Positions 21,336 through 32,749 of a stretch of 64,000 nucleotides of DNA are shown in pieces (the stretch's first letter is position 1; each line of letters begins with the position of its first letter). Position numbers and translations under genes: made by a program. The DNA comes from Sycon ciliatum (taxonomy: Eukaryota > Porifera > Calcarea > Leucosolenida > Sycettidae), in assembly GCF_964019385.1 (NCBI RefSeq), contig NC_088654.1, positions 15,693,363-15,757,362 of the forward strand, written 5' to 3'. A model generated the notes under the pieces. The model saw only the letters and a program-made list of their open reading frames with translations. It did no database searches and was not told the DNA's origin.

Positions 21336-24300
21336 TTGTTTGTTTGTTTGTTTGTATTCTTTATTTAGAGTGGGAAGTCCAAAACAGGCCGTAGCCTAAT
21401 AACAATGGTCCCACTAGTGAGGGAATGCTGTATATCTGTGCATAAGGATCAGTGAGTATAACAGCAACTAGTAGGGAAAGAAAAAGAGAGAAGAAAAACA
21501 ACTCAAAACAGGAGTTGCGACTTGCATAGGGAGAAAATAACGTAAAGAGCAGTGCATACAGCATTTGTTAAAGGCTTATTATTTTATCTGGTAAGCAAAA
21601 AGGCAAGAGCCATGGACTTAAAGCGATTGCGTCTTCTTTCTTGCCTGACCGCAGCGGGGAGCTGGTTCCATAAGATGGTCCCAGCATATTGGTAACACGT
21701 TTGGCAAGATGTGCAGTTGGGCTGGCTGGGACAATCAGTAAATAATTGCTGTGCCCACCACGAGTTTGAGAGGAATTACTGCGGCTGAAAAGGTTAGCGA
21801 ACAACATGCTGATGTTAGAGGAGTCATGGAGACAAAGCCAGATGAAAACCAGAAGGTGCATGTTGGCGTATGTGGTCAATGTTTGGATGTTCATGCGTGT
21901 AAGAATATTTCTTGTGGGTGTCCCGGGAGGTACCCGACAGACTGTGCGTACAGCACGCTTGAAGAGCCCATTAAGCCGTCCACTTTGATACGCCGTGAGA
22001 AATGGTAAGTATGCAGAAGCGGCATACATAAAGTGTGATAAAATGAAAGAACAAAAATAGGCTATGCGACATTGAAAAGCAGGAATGTAGCGTATCGTCT
22101 GAGCACGCCAACTTTCGACGCGACGCCCTGTGCAATGTGGTCGACTATGGTGTTTCAGCTCATGTCCGCATCAAAGTGGAAACCTAAATATTTCGCAGAG
22201 CAAACATTTGGCAGAGGCAGTCTATTACATTGCACTTGCAAGTCAAATGTTGGAGATCGTACTGGCGATATCGACATGATCTGTGTCTTCGTTTTATTCA
22301 ATATGAGACCGCGGTTCCTAAGCCAATCGGCGAGGTGCTGGACAGCACTTGAGAGATTTTGGGACACCTCATCCGTGCTCATGCCGCTGGATCTAATTGG
22401 GATATCGTCCGCAAATTGCAGGATCGCAACGTTGTAAGGGGACAGCTCTTTCGCAATGTCACGGACGTAGAGAACAAACAACAGGGGCCCGAGAACTGAC
22501 CCCTGTGGTACTCCGGAGAAGCTGGTGTATGGTGAGCTCTGTACCTGAACGACTTTGACATACTGTGTCCGATCTGAGAGGTAGTCTGCAAGCCATTGCA
22601 GCACCGTTCCACCAATTCCGACCTCGAATAGGTCCTGAATAAGGGTTTGGTGCTTCACCTAATCAAATGCTTTTGACATATCCACGAAAGCAATCCCCGT
22701 GAAGTACTTTTTTGTCTGGGCTTGGCATATGCCCTCAACGGCTAATACAAGGGCATCACATGTGGAATGATGTGAACGATAGCCGAACTGAGTTGGTGGA
22801 AATAGATCATGTCGGCACAAGTACTGAGTGAGCTGATCATGGATGACTCGTTCCAAAAGCTTTGAAACTATCGACATTAGAGACACAGGTCTGTAATTCT
22901 TTGCTATGCTGGGATCACCACCTTCAAACAGAGGTGAAATGCTGGCCACCTTCATAGAAGCTGGGAAATGTCCCTCCCTCATGGATTTGTGGAACAGTAA
23001 GGCCAATGACGGCGCAAGAACATCTGCATGAGCTCGAAGAAGGGCTGCAGGGATGCCGTCACTGCCAGTTGCCTTCGTCGGATTCTGTTGCTCTAGAAGC
23101 TTCCGGACTTTTGCAATAGATACAGGAACAAATTTCACAAACCTAGTTGCCGTTCGTGGCCCTTGGGGTTGGTGAAGATGAACTGGGCGGCTGGGATCTT
23201 CCACGATCTTGGCGAAAGCACTTCGAATTGCCTCAGCTGAGCACTGCAGCGGTGCCGATTTTCTTTGTTTCCCCCTCAACTGGTTGATGATTCGCCAGGT
23301 TTGTTTTACATCGCAAGTCACAAGCTGAAATTTTGTACTGTAGTACGCTTCTTTCAGCTTCCGGTTACAGGTAGTGGCCTCCCTTCTCGCCGCTTTGAAT
23401 GTGGTGTACCTTTGCTCAGATCTGTCTGACAGCCACTTTCTATGAAGCCAGTTGCGCTTACTCAAAAGGTGGAAGAGCTGGCTGTCCATCCACGGTACCG
23501 ATTGTCGGTTGTGCTGCTTACAAGATCTAAGAGGGGCATGAGTGTCAAGCACCTGCAGGAAGCGATTATTCCACTCCGTCCACATGTCTGTTGGGCTGCC
23601 TTCGATGCTGCAAAAATACTGCTGAATCAAGTCAGCTTTGAAGCGTTCATGATTTATCCTTCGGTAGTTCCGGCAAAACATTGATGTCTCGGTACTCCGT
23701 GTCGGGTCTAGGTAGAATTCACTTATGACCGCTGCATGGTCGCTGAAAGCCACGGGATGGATCGTTGCCACATTGTGCTGGTCAAACGTATTGAAGAACA
23801 GATCCAATGTGGTGGCTGTGGAATTAGATGCAAACCGTGTCTGCTGATGAACGCCCTGGTGGAGACTGTAGCTTGGCGTTAGATCAGACAGGAAATGGAG
23901 CTGGTGATCTGGAGCCGTTGATGGATCCACATTCCCACCGCACAGTATAACGTTCCTGCCCGGAGTGATATCTGAGTGTAGAAGACCATCAAGGCGATCC
24001 CAGTAGCCAATAGGTTCAGAGGGAGGACGATAGATTGTGCCTATCAAGCAACTCCCACCATTGCAGGGAATCTCGCCCCAACAACTCTCAACGCCAGCAG
24101 CAGCTACATCGCAACTCGGCTTGAGAGGAAAGGATGTTCGGGAATATAAGCAGACACCTCCACCAACTTGATCCTCTCGATCAGCACGCAAAACATAGTA
24201 ACCTGCCAACGTGATTTCTCCATCAGTAATTGTACTATCCAGCCATGTCTCGTTCACACAGACAACATCAGGACAATGCTGGCGGGTGAGTTGTGCTAGG

Positions 24301-24483
24301 TCATTAATCTTGTTTCGAAGGCTCCTGATGCTTATCAGTAGAACTTTCAGCTTAGCGTCACCACTCAGTCCTCCCCTGTCTCTGAAAGGTGCTTTTGGAT
24401 GGCGCAATCTACCCGGAAAGAAAGTTGGAGCCTGCGCATTCAGTATCGAGGTGTTCATTGCGCCTCTGCTTGGTCGCACCTGA
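21336..24483 (-). mobile_element. Non-LTR retrotransposon ORF2 copy, inactivated; (CAAA)n 3' tail
   Basis: The main frame 22659-24479 opens at an ATG and carries the endonuclease (RSLRNKINDL, CVNETWLDS, then RPVHL further on) and the first half of the reverse transcriptase (GSDGIPAALL, NYRPVSLMSI, VDMSKAFD). An in-frame TAG at 22659-22661 cuts it in the AFDxVxH motif. The same frame continues to 22155 (GVPQGSVLGPLLF, FADD). A frameshift between 22155 and 22029 leads to the C-terminal part ending at 21568. The endonuclease GDFN box is damaged, reading CGGNVDP. The 3' end is marked by AATAAAGAATA and four CAAA units at 21336-21357. No ORF1 is seen, so it is 5'-truncated. Confidence 0.92.
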
Positions 24484-24744
24484 AGCGCCAGTCACGGAGA
24501 GTGTATGCAACTGTTTCAGATTCCAAATTGGGATGACGGAGTGGGGAAAGGCTCGTATCCCGACGGTTCACCGAAAACGTGTTCACAGAACGACCATTCA
24601 CAGAACGACGTTTCACCAAAAGACATTTCACAGAGTGTAAGATTTATCGACTGTTCACTGTTCGAGCCCGGGCGTGAGCGCTGCCGATACATGTATATCG
24701 GTATGCGTAGGTCACGTATCCATGGCTCATCCTGATATACTATG
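24484..24744. other. Spacer with TTCACAGAACGAC-type short repeats
   Basis: Between 24565 and 24640 the motif TTCACMGAA(A/C)GAC recurs five times at 13-17 nt spacing, with small changes. No gene is seen. Confidence 0.6.
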
Positions 24745-24749
24745 CACTT

Positions 24750-26350
24750 CCTTTGCTAACCAAATGAGATCAAGACTACAATTTATGTATGAATTTTGGT
24801 GGTCTTAGCCTTTCGCGTTCAACTCTGCTTCAAGGTTTGGACTTGCAGCGAACTGAACGCAACAGTTACCAGGCATAACCGCGTGTAGGTGCCACCATCT
24901 ATGCCCGCGCGGAGGTCAACGGCTCCTTCACCAGGAAGAAACTATCGTCATCCCATCCAAGCCTTTCATCACGGAGTTGTCTCTCCGACATTGTTCTTGG
25001 AGTATGCTCTCCCTTACAACCTACGCGACATTGTCGATTTAGTCACCAGTCACGTCGTTGCATCACTGTCATCATCCTCAGGGTCTGATAATTATGTCGT
25101 CGAAAACAACGTAATGTTCATCATCTGGTGCGAATGTGGTCCTGTCGCTGAGCTTTGCTGTCTCTGGCAACTCTCCATAGGTCTTTAACTTCCTTGCCTC
25201 TTTATGGCTGTACTTCATAATGACATCTGCTCAAGAATCCTGGAAGTCCCTGAGGTAGGGATCTCAGCGCATGAACTGCGCAGCCAGTCTGCGCAGGTGA
25301 GATTTCGATCCCAAAACGCGTCCAGTAAATCAAGTTGAAGAAGACTGCAGAAATGGCTGATAGTTGCGTCCAGGAAAGCACGTTCTACGGCCATCTCCAA
25401 GCTACCAATCTCCCAGACACTCTCTCAGAGGAACTATGGAGGGTCAAAGGGCACAATATTTCACTCTTGGACGCAGCGTGAACACCTCTTCTACTGAGCG
25501 CGATGTCTTCTCTCTGAGTGATCATGGCGGCGATGTTCGCGATGGCTGATGCACTGAAAATCTAAGTTAGGACAATCTAACCGGAGAAAACCTCTTAATT
25601 TTTGACTGAATCCTCTCTGAAGTGGGTTCTTGCCGCATGGCAAATTATAGGAAAATCGACCGGGTCGATATCGCCTTGGCCACGCTGTTCTTCGGTGGGA
25701 ATCACAAAGTATGTTCGAACGACGATGAAGATGACGATTCCGCTAGGGTCCACCGCGTCCGCTAGTGTCGAAAATCGACCCTCGCCATTTTCTGCTGTGT
25801 CCGCGAGCTGCACTCAAAACTCGATGACTCAATGTATGCGCAAACACCCTGCGCACTGCACGCGCTGAGATCCCTACCTGAGGCCAATCAAGATGATGTC
25901 GCCTTGCTTGATCCAGACCTCCTTCCTTCCGTAGCTTTCCCCGAATGTGGCAAATCCGCGTTCTGCCATCATAGCAGAAATCCTCGAGCCGACAACAGCC
26001 AAACAGCTTAGTAACTTGTGCGTATTCTTGGTCATTCTCTCTGAATACTGACTCTCGCATGTAGTAAGTGCTGTCGGTCAGTCTCCGACGACGACTCTTT
26101 TCTCATTTTCCTTCATTTGGCCCCATGGCTGTCAACAATACGAAAGAAACACGGAATAAAAGAAATAATGTTCCCGATCACGAGGAGCAATGCGAACAAC
26201 TGAATCCTACCTTCGTAGCTTCACGATGCACTGGTAGCGACCTAAGAAATTCTGTCGAACAAAACTCTATCGTACACTCCACAAAATGCACTGACAACAA
26301 GCAATACCGTCGTATTTTATAGTTATACCCTCCTTTCGAAGTGCGCGTAG
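24750..26350 (-). pseudogene. eIF1A pseudogene, copy 3, with full 5' and 3' flanks
   Basis: The 5' leader-like part (26100-26350) matches block A 17600-17763. Coding homology reads [29 protein letters not shown], then after the transposon at 25255-25877 continues with DVIMKYSH, GELPETAKLSDRTTF and APDDEHYVVFDDI. It therefore keeps the acidic eIF1A C-terminus missing in blocks A and B. Breaks include a stop after GK near the start, a frameshift in the KVWI region, a TGA after DFQDS, and a 2-nt insertion in the acidic tail. The family 3' tail follows (24840-25010). It is the most complete representative in the window and useful as a reference for the others. Confidence 0.9.
25255..25877. mobile_element. 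623-bp TIR transposon with 5-bp target duplication, inserted in eIF1A copy 3
   Basis: Flanking CTGAG copies (25250-25254 and 25878-25882) collapse to one in the homologous site at 38573-38590 (CCCTGAGGCCAATCAGG), which proves insertion. Termini GTAGGGATCTCAGCGC pair with GCGCTGAGATCCCTAC. The inverted repeat extends about 29 bp with a few mismatches. No transposase is encoded, so it is non-autonomous. A 5-bp duplication narrows the class (Transib and some Ginger elements make 5 bp), but the terminal sequence does not match a family I can name. Confidence 0.85.
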
Positions 26351-26359
26351 GCCAGCCAG

Positions 26360-26739
26360 CTGTAGCAGGGCGAGGGAGCCAATGCGCCGGGCGCGAGCGC
26401 TGGCGATACAGATCGTATCTGTATGCACAGGTCACGGGGTCAGGTAGACCGCTGCAATGCATTATGTGGACACTTCTTGCCAGCAGTTACGTGTGCAAGG
26501 TTCTACTCTACCCCTCTAAGGAGTAAGTACCCGGTGCTTGCTTTGAAAGTACATGCCGACGTTAGTTTAGCTGGCAATGCCTGTGGTGTGGTCTCCACCC
26601 ACTCCTACACCTTTTAATAACAAACGCTCATCTACAAAGGCTGCGGTTATGCACGTAAGAGCCACGCAAGCACGAGTAGCTACTATTAGACCTACACCAG
26701 GCTCGATGAGTGCTAACTCTCCAAGCAGTCTTCACAATC
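26360..26739. other. Spacer
   Basis: No gene supported. The start (26325-26350) is the phrase shared with 20847. Confidence 0.4.
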
Positions 26740-26880
26740 ATTCAAACCTAGTTAGAAGTGATGCGCGGCGGGATTTATGTTCGGCTACGCATCACGCTGT
26801 GGTTCGGCGGCAAACCGTGCTAACCTTTGGCGGGACAAGACTGACAGGAACATAACACTTCACTCTTTATTGAGCTCTCT
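26740..26880. repeat. Dispersed repeat R1, copy 2
   Basis: Near-identical to 110-247. Immediately followed by the phrase GTGACTCTTACTTCGTGG that also follows the two GT arrays of blocks A and B. Confidence 0.75.
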
Positions 26881-27177
26881 GTGACTCTTACTTCGTGGTT
26901 TCGCGCTATTTGTGTTGTGAATGAATGGGATATTATCACGATATTGTCCTTCGCGCCCATGACCGTGTCCTTACAGCACAGCGTGATCTGTGTTTCGAGC
27001 TCACAGGTGATTCACGCGTGGTTCGACGCTACGCCTGCATAATAATAGTTACAGTTCGCGTGTCACTCATGGAAGGATCCATAGGCGCATCTATCAACGA
27101 AATCCAGGCAGAACAACGAACAAAAGGCATCTCATTATTGTTAGAACGTATCGCAGTAAGAGCAACTACGCAAGCGC

Positions 27178-27420
27178 AGCACATTTTTCCACAAGCATCA
27201 GCCATTTTTTCTTGTCTAGAGCCAGTTCAAAACAGTCAGAAATATCAATATTGGCGTGGTTTAGATCATTTTTAATATTGTCAATACATCTGAGATTGGG
27301 TCGGCCAAGTGGGCGCTTGATGTCTTAGGTATAAATTGCCATCTCCAGTGCTTGGGAGGACGCTGAGTTACGTCCTTCGCGAACAACATGGCCCAGCCAC
27401 AGCAGCCGACGGCTGCGACA
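27178..27420 (-). pseudogene. LINE C-terminal remnant
   Basis: The minus strand reads RRLLWLGHVVREGRN, then, after a stop, RPLGRPNLRCIDNIKND and LALDKKKW. This is the WLGH...GRPxxRxxDxIKxD...DxxxW signature of LINE reverse transcriptase C-termini. It is broken by a stop and a frame change, and no catalytic core is present. Confidence 0.7.
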
Positions 27421-27599
27421 GGTAGTGCTGACTGCATATCAAATAATTATTTTAATAATTGAAATTATTTCAAACAAGGCCGTCACAGCCAAATTTTCAG
27501 TCGTGTTTTTAGCACGCTGCAACAAAGCGCGATGATCGCAGCTCAACGTGAACGTGGCAAAAAAAGAATCCCTGTCCCCGATCGTAGTTTGTTGCAGAA

Positions 27600-27929
27600 T
27601 CAAAAAGACTTAGTCTTTCATTGCAGTTACACTGAAGTGGCACCAAATACCTGGAAGTGGAAATGCTTGCAATTGGCTTCAATTTTGGAATTTTTGCCTC
27701 GGTAGAGTAGTGAAGAATCCTTGCTCACGTTCGTAGCGTTTTCTTGTTTTGTTGCAAAATCAAAAACTTACACCGAGTCTTTCATTGTAATTGGACTGAA
27801 ATGGCAACAAATGACCGGAACTGCTTGCAATTCACTTGGAATTCGCTTCGATTTTAGAACCTCTTTTTCCTTGGGAGGGTGTCTTTCATGGCCGTCCCAC
27901 CTGCAAAGTCGGTGAGACGGACCTGAAAA
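27600..27929. repeat. Repeat shared with 40200-40490
   Basis: Collinear phrases CCAAATACCTGGAAGTGG, TTGCAATTGGCTTCAATT and GGTAGGGTG/GGAGGGTG occur in both. Each continues into the same eIF1A-family tail. No coding potential. Confidence 0.75.
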
Positions 27930-28297
27930 AGAACCAGGTACGTGTACATGTAGAGCTTAACGTGTGCTTCACATTTCTTCTTCGTTCCATCTTGATACAG
28001 GTACAAATTGTACATGTACGGATTTCCTTTGTTCACTAACTGAGTTCAAATCTAACTATGTGCATGGATTTTGGTGAACTTAGCCTTTCGCATTCAATTC
28101 TGCTTCAGGTTTTTTCGACTTGGAGCGATTTTAATGCGAAAGTTACCAGGCATAACCGGGGGGAGGTGTCACCATCTATGCCCGCTTGGAGGGACGGAGG
28201 ACACCTCATCGATTTGCATGAGTGTGTCACGTCCGCTCCAAGCGTTTGTTGACGGAGTTGTCTCTCCGGCATTCTACATCGAGAATGCTGCTGGATC

Positions 28298-28564
28298 TCA
28301 GGTCCTTCTCGAAACATTTGCTCGCGGGAAATGTTTCTTGCGTATGACGGGTTGACGTATTCTCTTCTCCTCCTTCATTCTCGTCTCGTCCTCCTTTTGT
28401 CTCCGAGCAGCCTCCCGGTACTTCTTCTGCAACTGCCATTGACAATTCGTAGTTGGACAACGGCAAACGCTCTGCTCGGTCTTCTCAAACGTGCACACGA
28501 TTCGCAGGCCGAACAGATGTGATTCTTCCGACGAGGTACGATCGGTATCTCTAAACTCGGCCAT
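28298..28564 (-). CDS. Small unknown protein of the repeat family, copy C
   Basis: 88 codons from ATG 28564, starting MAEFRDTDRTSSEESHLFGL and containing a Cys pair CRCPTTNCQ, then a highly charged helix (KKYREAARRQKEDETRMKEE) and a basic end. The open frame also extends upstream without a stop to 28807, through another Cys-rich stretch (SCRICRVQKRS), and the same extension is open in copy D, so a longer product of about 143 residues or more is possible. It is followed by the same 3' tail as the eIF1A copies. I do not recognise the family. Expression is unproven. Confidence 0.4.
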   Translation of the reverse strand: MAEFRDTDRTSSEESHLFGLRIVCTFEKTEQSVCRCPTTNCQWQLQKKYREAARRQKEDETRMKEEKRIRQPVIRKKHFPRANVSRRT

Positions 28565-29569
28565 CTTTGAACGGATATAAACGCACTGAGCTGAATACGA
28601 CACTGGTTTGTGCTTTGAAGGAATCCTGAGATGATGATGTGCGATTCTTACGCTGCAACGACACTGATAACAAGAGGGTTTGCTTGTGTATGGCGAGCGC
28701 TTTTGTACTCTGCAGATTCTGCAGCTCATGGACTTCGTGGCAAACAACCGCCCTCCGCTGGGGCCAATGTTCGTATAACTGCCCGGGCGCGCGCACTGTC
28801 TATACAATCAGGTGTATCTGCATGCAGAGATCAAATGATCACGTCGGCCGACGCAATGGCCATCTTCAGTCCAAAGCAATCATATGATTATAAGATTTAA
28901 GTGAAGCTGTGCGTGGGCCGCACCACCATTCGACAGCGCGTGGGTCTAGGCTATAGCTATAGCTACCCCTCCACTGCGACGTCATCGCCTGTTTGTGTTG
29001 CGACTATAAGCCAAGTGACATTGCTTGTGCTTCTGCCTCTCTCTATCTCTCTCTCTCTATCTCCGCTCCCCGTCTCCCTCTCCCTCTGCCACTTGTACCC
29101 AAGGCGCACACGCCATTTGTACTCCTTTACTATGATAGCTATTATTATTATTCTTGCTCGCGTTGACATCACCAAGCCAGCTTGGCTAATCTTCGCATAA
29201 ACCAAATTAACAAAAGAAATGAGGAACGAGCGAGCGGGTACAACTGACATCAGAGTAGAGCCACTTCGATTACGTGTTCAAGTCACGTACAAGTACACGT
29301 GTAATGTAGCCACAGAATGTGTGGCTGGTGTGGGTAGGACGAGGTGAGCAGCTGTGTGTGGATGTTGTAGGCAGAAGGCTATGGCTAGCAGTGTGATATT
29401 AGCGCAGTGTATATATCTATCGTGTAATATGAAAGAGAACCAGCTAGCCAAAACACCATCATTTTACGACGTGCTCGGGCAAAGTCAGTTGCTGGTGGCG
29501 CAGAGTTCAGGTCAGAGTCACTCCCGCGTACTAGTAGCACTACATAGTTCTACATTAGCTTTGTGTATA

Positions 29570-29750
29570 GTAAATATACAAATTTTCGGCAGCTATTTAA
29601 TTTCGGCTATATTCGGCACCGACCCAAAACGCCTAAATTAAAACGCCGATGAAATTTTCACAGCATCTGTCGCACTATACCATGCCCTCTACCCACGCCG
29701 AAAATAAATCGCTGCTGAATTTGCAGCGCCGAAATTTTGTATACTTACAG
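29570..29750. mobile_element. 181-bp MITE, TA target duplication
   Basis: Absent from unit D (34336-34350 reads GTGTATAGATAATTTT), so unit D is the empty site. Ends GTAAATATACAAATTTTCGGC and the inverted GTAAGTATACAAAATTTCGGC form 21-bp terminal repeats, with TA on both sides (29568-29569 and 29751-29752). A non-autonomous Tc1/mariner-type element is the simplest reading. Confidence 0.85.
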
Positions 29751-31204
29751 TAGATAATTTTAATGACTTCAGCCACGGGGCAGTTTACAATGATAAGACA
29801 GGTGAGTTTTGGAGATAATTCGTTTCTTCTCAACATGTTAACATTTGTGATGCATGGTGCGCATTGGCTCGATAGGATCTATATTATGTACGTGTACAAA
29901 ACCATTGTTGAGGCGCATCATGTATCACAAGAAAACGGATGCCGTCAGCTCTACAAGGATTACTACTTAGTAAGATACCTGGTTGAGTTGACTCCATCCG
30001 GTTTGTTCAGGAATCATGTTCTGGTCCAGGAGTTCCTTGGTTCTTCCCGTCACCGCGACTCAAGGACGATAATACATTGTAGCTAAGTCAGTGTCGTATA
30101 ACGGATGGAGTCAGCTTTCATCAAGGTTACTAGCTGGCTGACTAATGGATTTACTGGCCCGAGGAGGAGAGATTTTGACTAGGGTAAAGACGCCGACATA
30201 GTATGCAGCACATGCATTTTGCGAAAGGTAAGAAGTTGTAGAACGGCAGTACCGTCGGTCAGTGTCGCGCAATGTTATGGCACGAGCTGATTGTTCTAAT
30301 TAAAGTAACAGGTTGTGGTAGTTAACATTATAGCGTACCATAATGTCCACTTTACTATTCCTGTGCTGTACATTAATCTTTCGCTCTCCATCAGAGAGAC
30401 TGCTAGCGCCAGATACTGGAAGAAATCTAGCGCGTCCAAGACGCTAGGAGAGTCAGTGGTTACCATGTTGATCGGTTGAGAGCATTTTACAAGGCGGAGG
30501 ACGCACTGTGTTGAAAACAGTGCTTCTTACTACAACTAGAACCTTCATCAGTGTGTAATAACTATAACATACTGTGAACCGACCGACATGTTATTAATCA
30601 ACCAACCAAGGTTTAGAATTATCTGTACTTGAGAGTCAGTGGAAAACAGACCTGTACAGGTGTTATGATTTATGACCAGGGAGTTATATAAGCGCACTAA
30701 CCTGAATACGACACCCGTTTGTGTTTTGAAAGAATCCAGAGTTAATGATTTGCGATGTTTACGCTGCAACGGCACTCATAACAAGAGCGTTTGTTTGTAT
30801 TTTGCGAGCGCTTTTGTACTCTGCAGATTCAGCAGCTCATACTCATAGGTTACGTGGTCAAAGCCGCTCTCGGCTTGGGCCAATGTTCGTAAAACTGCCC
30901 GGGCGTGAGCATTGTCTATACAATCAGGTGTCACTGCCTGCTTGATGACGTCGTCACGTAGACCGACGCAAAGGCCATCTTCAGTTCAAGCCAATGATAA
31001 TTATAAAAGACAAACATGCAGCTGTGCGTGGGCCTTTGCACGATTCGACAGCGCGTGGGTCTAGCTTATAGCTATAACTACGTCTCCACTATCCAGATAG
31101 TATACCTACTTGTATTTGCTTTTCTTCCGTTCCCCGGTATCAGGTAGGTAATACTACATGCATACATGTACATGTACTACACACACTTGAGAGGGACGAA
31201 AAGC

Positions 31205-31250
31205 GTTTCTTCTGTAACTCTGAGTTTCACGGTTTTAACCGATCATCAGA
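31205..31250 (-). ncRNA. Hammerhead-ribozyme-like motif, second locus
   Basis: On the minus strand: CTGATGA (31243-31249), a stem CGGT...ACCG with a short loop, GAAAC (31224-31228), then CTC-A-GAG and TTA, a short stem III ending in a UH cleavage context. The order and spacing of CUGAUGA / stem II / GAAA / short stem III fit the minimal hammerheads described in Penelope-like elements. No Penelope reverse transcriptase is visible nearby. Activity is unknown. Confidence 0.5.
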
Positions 31251-31259
31251 CATGTACTA

Positions 31260-32310
31260 TGTAGGTCACGTGGTTACTGGCCCATTACTGGCATTAGCCA
31301 ATGTTCATGGCAATGATAGGTACATGAAATTTCGGCTGTGTGGGCTAGCCGTGGATACCACTCACAACACGCAAGTTTGTACCTACGTATCATGACGCGT
31401 GCGTGGCTCTATCCCTCCTTCTTGCGCGAAACAAATACAACATTCTAGGGAACATGGTGGGGATTAGAGCACAATTCAAATACTGAAAAGATTAAAACAT
31501 TGCGTGAAAATGGGATATTATCACGACCTTGTCCTTCCAGCACATGATCTGTCACATGATCTGCCCTTCGGGCTCATAGATGATTCAGGCGTGGTTCGAC
31601 ACTACGCTTGCATAAACATGTACATGTAGAAAGTACGAGGTACATAGTGCATTAGTGGCATTGAACATGTCATGTACATGTAAAGCATAACGTAGGGCTC
31701 ACTTTCTTTATTCGTTCCATCTTGATCATTATTATTTGCATGTATATGTACGCGGTGGAGTCAACCGTGCAAGCATGATCCACAACTAACTTCGCTTATG
31801 CTGAACATGATAAACAGGACTATGACAGGGGAAAATATGAGCTAGAACGATGATATTAATAATTTTGATAATTATATCGAGTGGTAATGATAGTGCTATT
31901 TCCTGAGTTCGACTGTTTCAGGATCTGTCGGAATATCACAATGCACAGACCCTCATGCATAGATCTCGCCATGCTCTGCAGAGCGTCTACTATTGAGCAA
32001 TCCAGTATTGGCTTGGCGCAGATCTCCAGCCATAATAAATACAGCCGCGAACCACGTATTGGAAAGCTACACAAGATGGGTAACCCATTTTCACATGTAC
32101 AGACAATTTGCAAAAACGTTCCGACCATACAGGGAGAAGACATTACTTGCATGACACATTGGTAGAACGAACAAGGCAGACTCGAACATTCCAAGATTCT
32201 GCAGCCGTTGCGTTTCAGGTGTTGGGTGGCAGCTCCGTTACTGAGGCCATAGTACAAGTCATCGAGCTCGGCTAGCCACCGCCAACCAGTCAGCGCAACC
32301 TCGGCCACGC
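31260..32310. other. Spacer; one 150-codon minus-strand frame of unknown status
   Basis: The frame 31856-32308 (minus) has no recognisable domain, low complexity ends (YNYQNY) and no paralogous copy to test conservation. GTACATG-type palindromic hexamers are frequent here. A phrase at 31506-31530 resembles 26923-26950. Confidence 0.35.
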
Positions 32311-32436
32311 GCTCGCATTAGCTCCATACCCGCGTTGACAGAGTTCCGGGTGACTAACAAGCCGAACAGCTACAAGTCGCTACGCCACAATGACACTGGC
32401 CGTCCGCGTGCTCTAACACTCCGCTCCATTCCCTCT

Positions 32437-32667
32437 TTAGCCGTTTCCCTGCTCGTCAAACCCTGCAGGTAACTTGGTTTCTTGAAGGGTACAGACGTCT
32501 ATGCCGGAGAAAGAGAGGTCTCGACACAAGGAGTTCGTCTTGACGACCAACATGGGACCCCGCACATTGAAAGTTCCGACAGTAAATTTTTCTTTTCCTC
32601 CGTAAAGCGTTCGTTCCTCAGCTCGTACCATTGATTCCCGTCGCATCGTCCCGTCACTAATGTCCAA
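32437..32667 (-). pseudogene. N-terminal fragment of an RTE-like LINE endonuclease
   Basis: The minus strand reads KFTVGTFNVRG, then SLCRDLSFSGIDVCTLQETK, matching the first two motifs of APE-type endonucleases of RTE-like LINEs (TFNVR... and ...xIDxxxLQETK, with the catalytic Asn and Glu). It stops after DEQGNG. Only the first quarter of the domain remains. Confidence 0.75.
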
Positions 32668-32749
32668 TGAAAACTGCTCTCCAGTTGCGCGAGGAGACTA
32701 CAATTCCTCCGGTGAGCGAGGAAGAAGAGCGGAGTTACCCAACTCAAAC

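Larger units (their letters stand above)
27930..31095. repeat. Duplicated unit C
   Basis: Collinear with unit D (32750-35710), about 4.8 kb downstream in the same orientation. Within each unit a block of about 400 bp (C: 28590-28985 and 30700-31095) is present twice as direct repeats about 2.1 kb apart, giving an LTR-like layout. No LTR-type TG...CA ends, primer-binding site or gag/pol frames were found between them. Confidence 0.8.

Noticed and set aside
31856-32308. 150-codon minus-strand ORF as a gene
   Set aside because: No domain, no paralogue and no promoter evidence. Left as spacer with a note.
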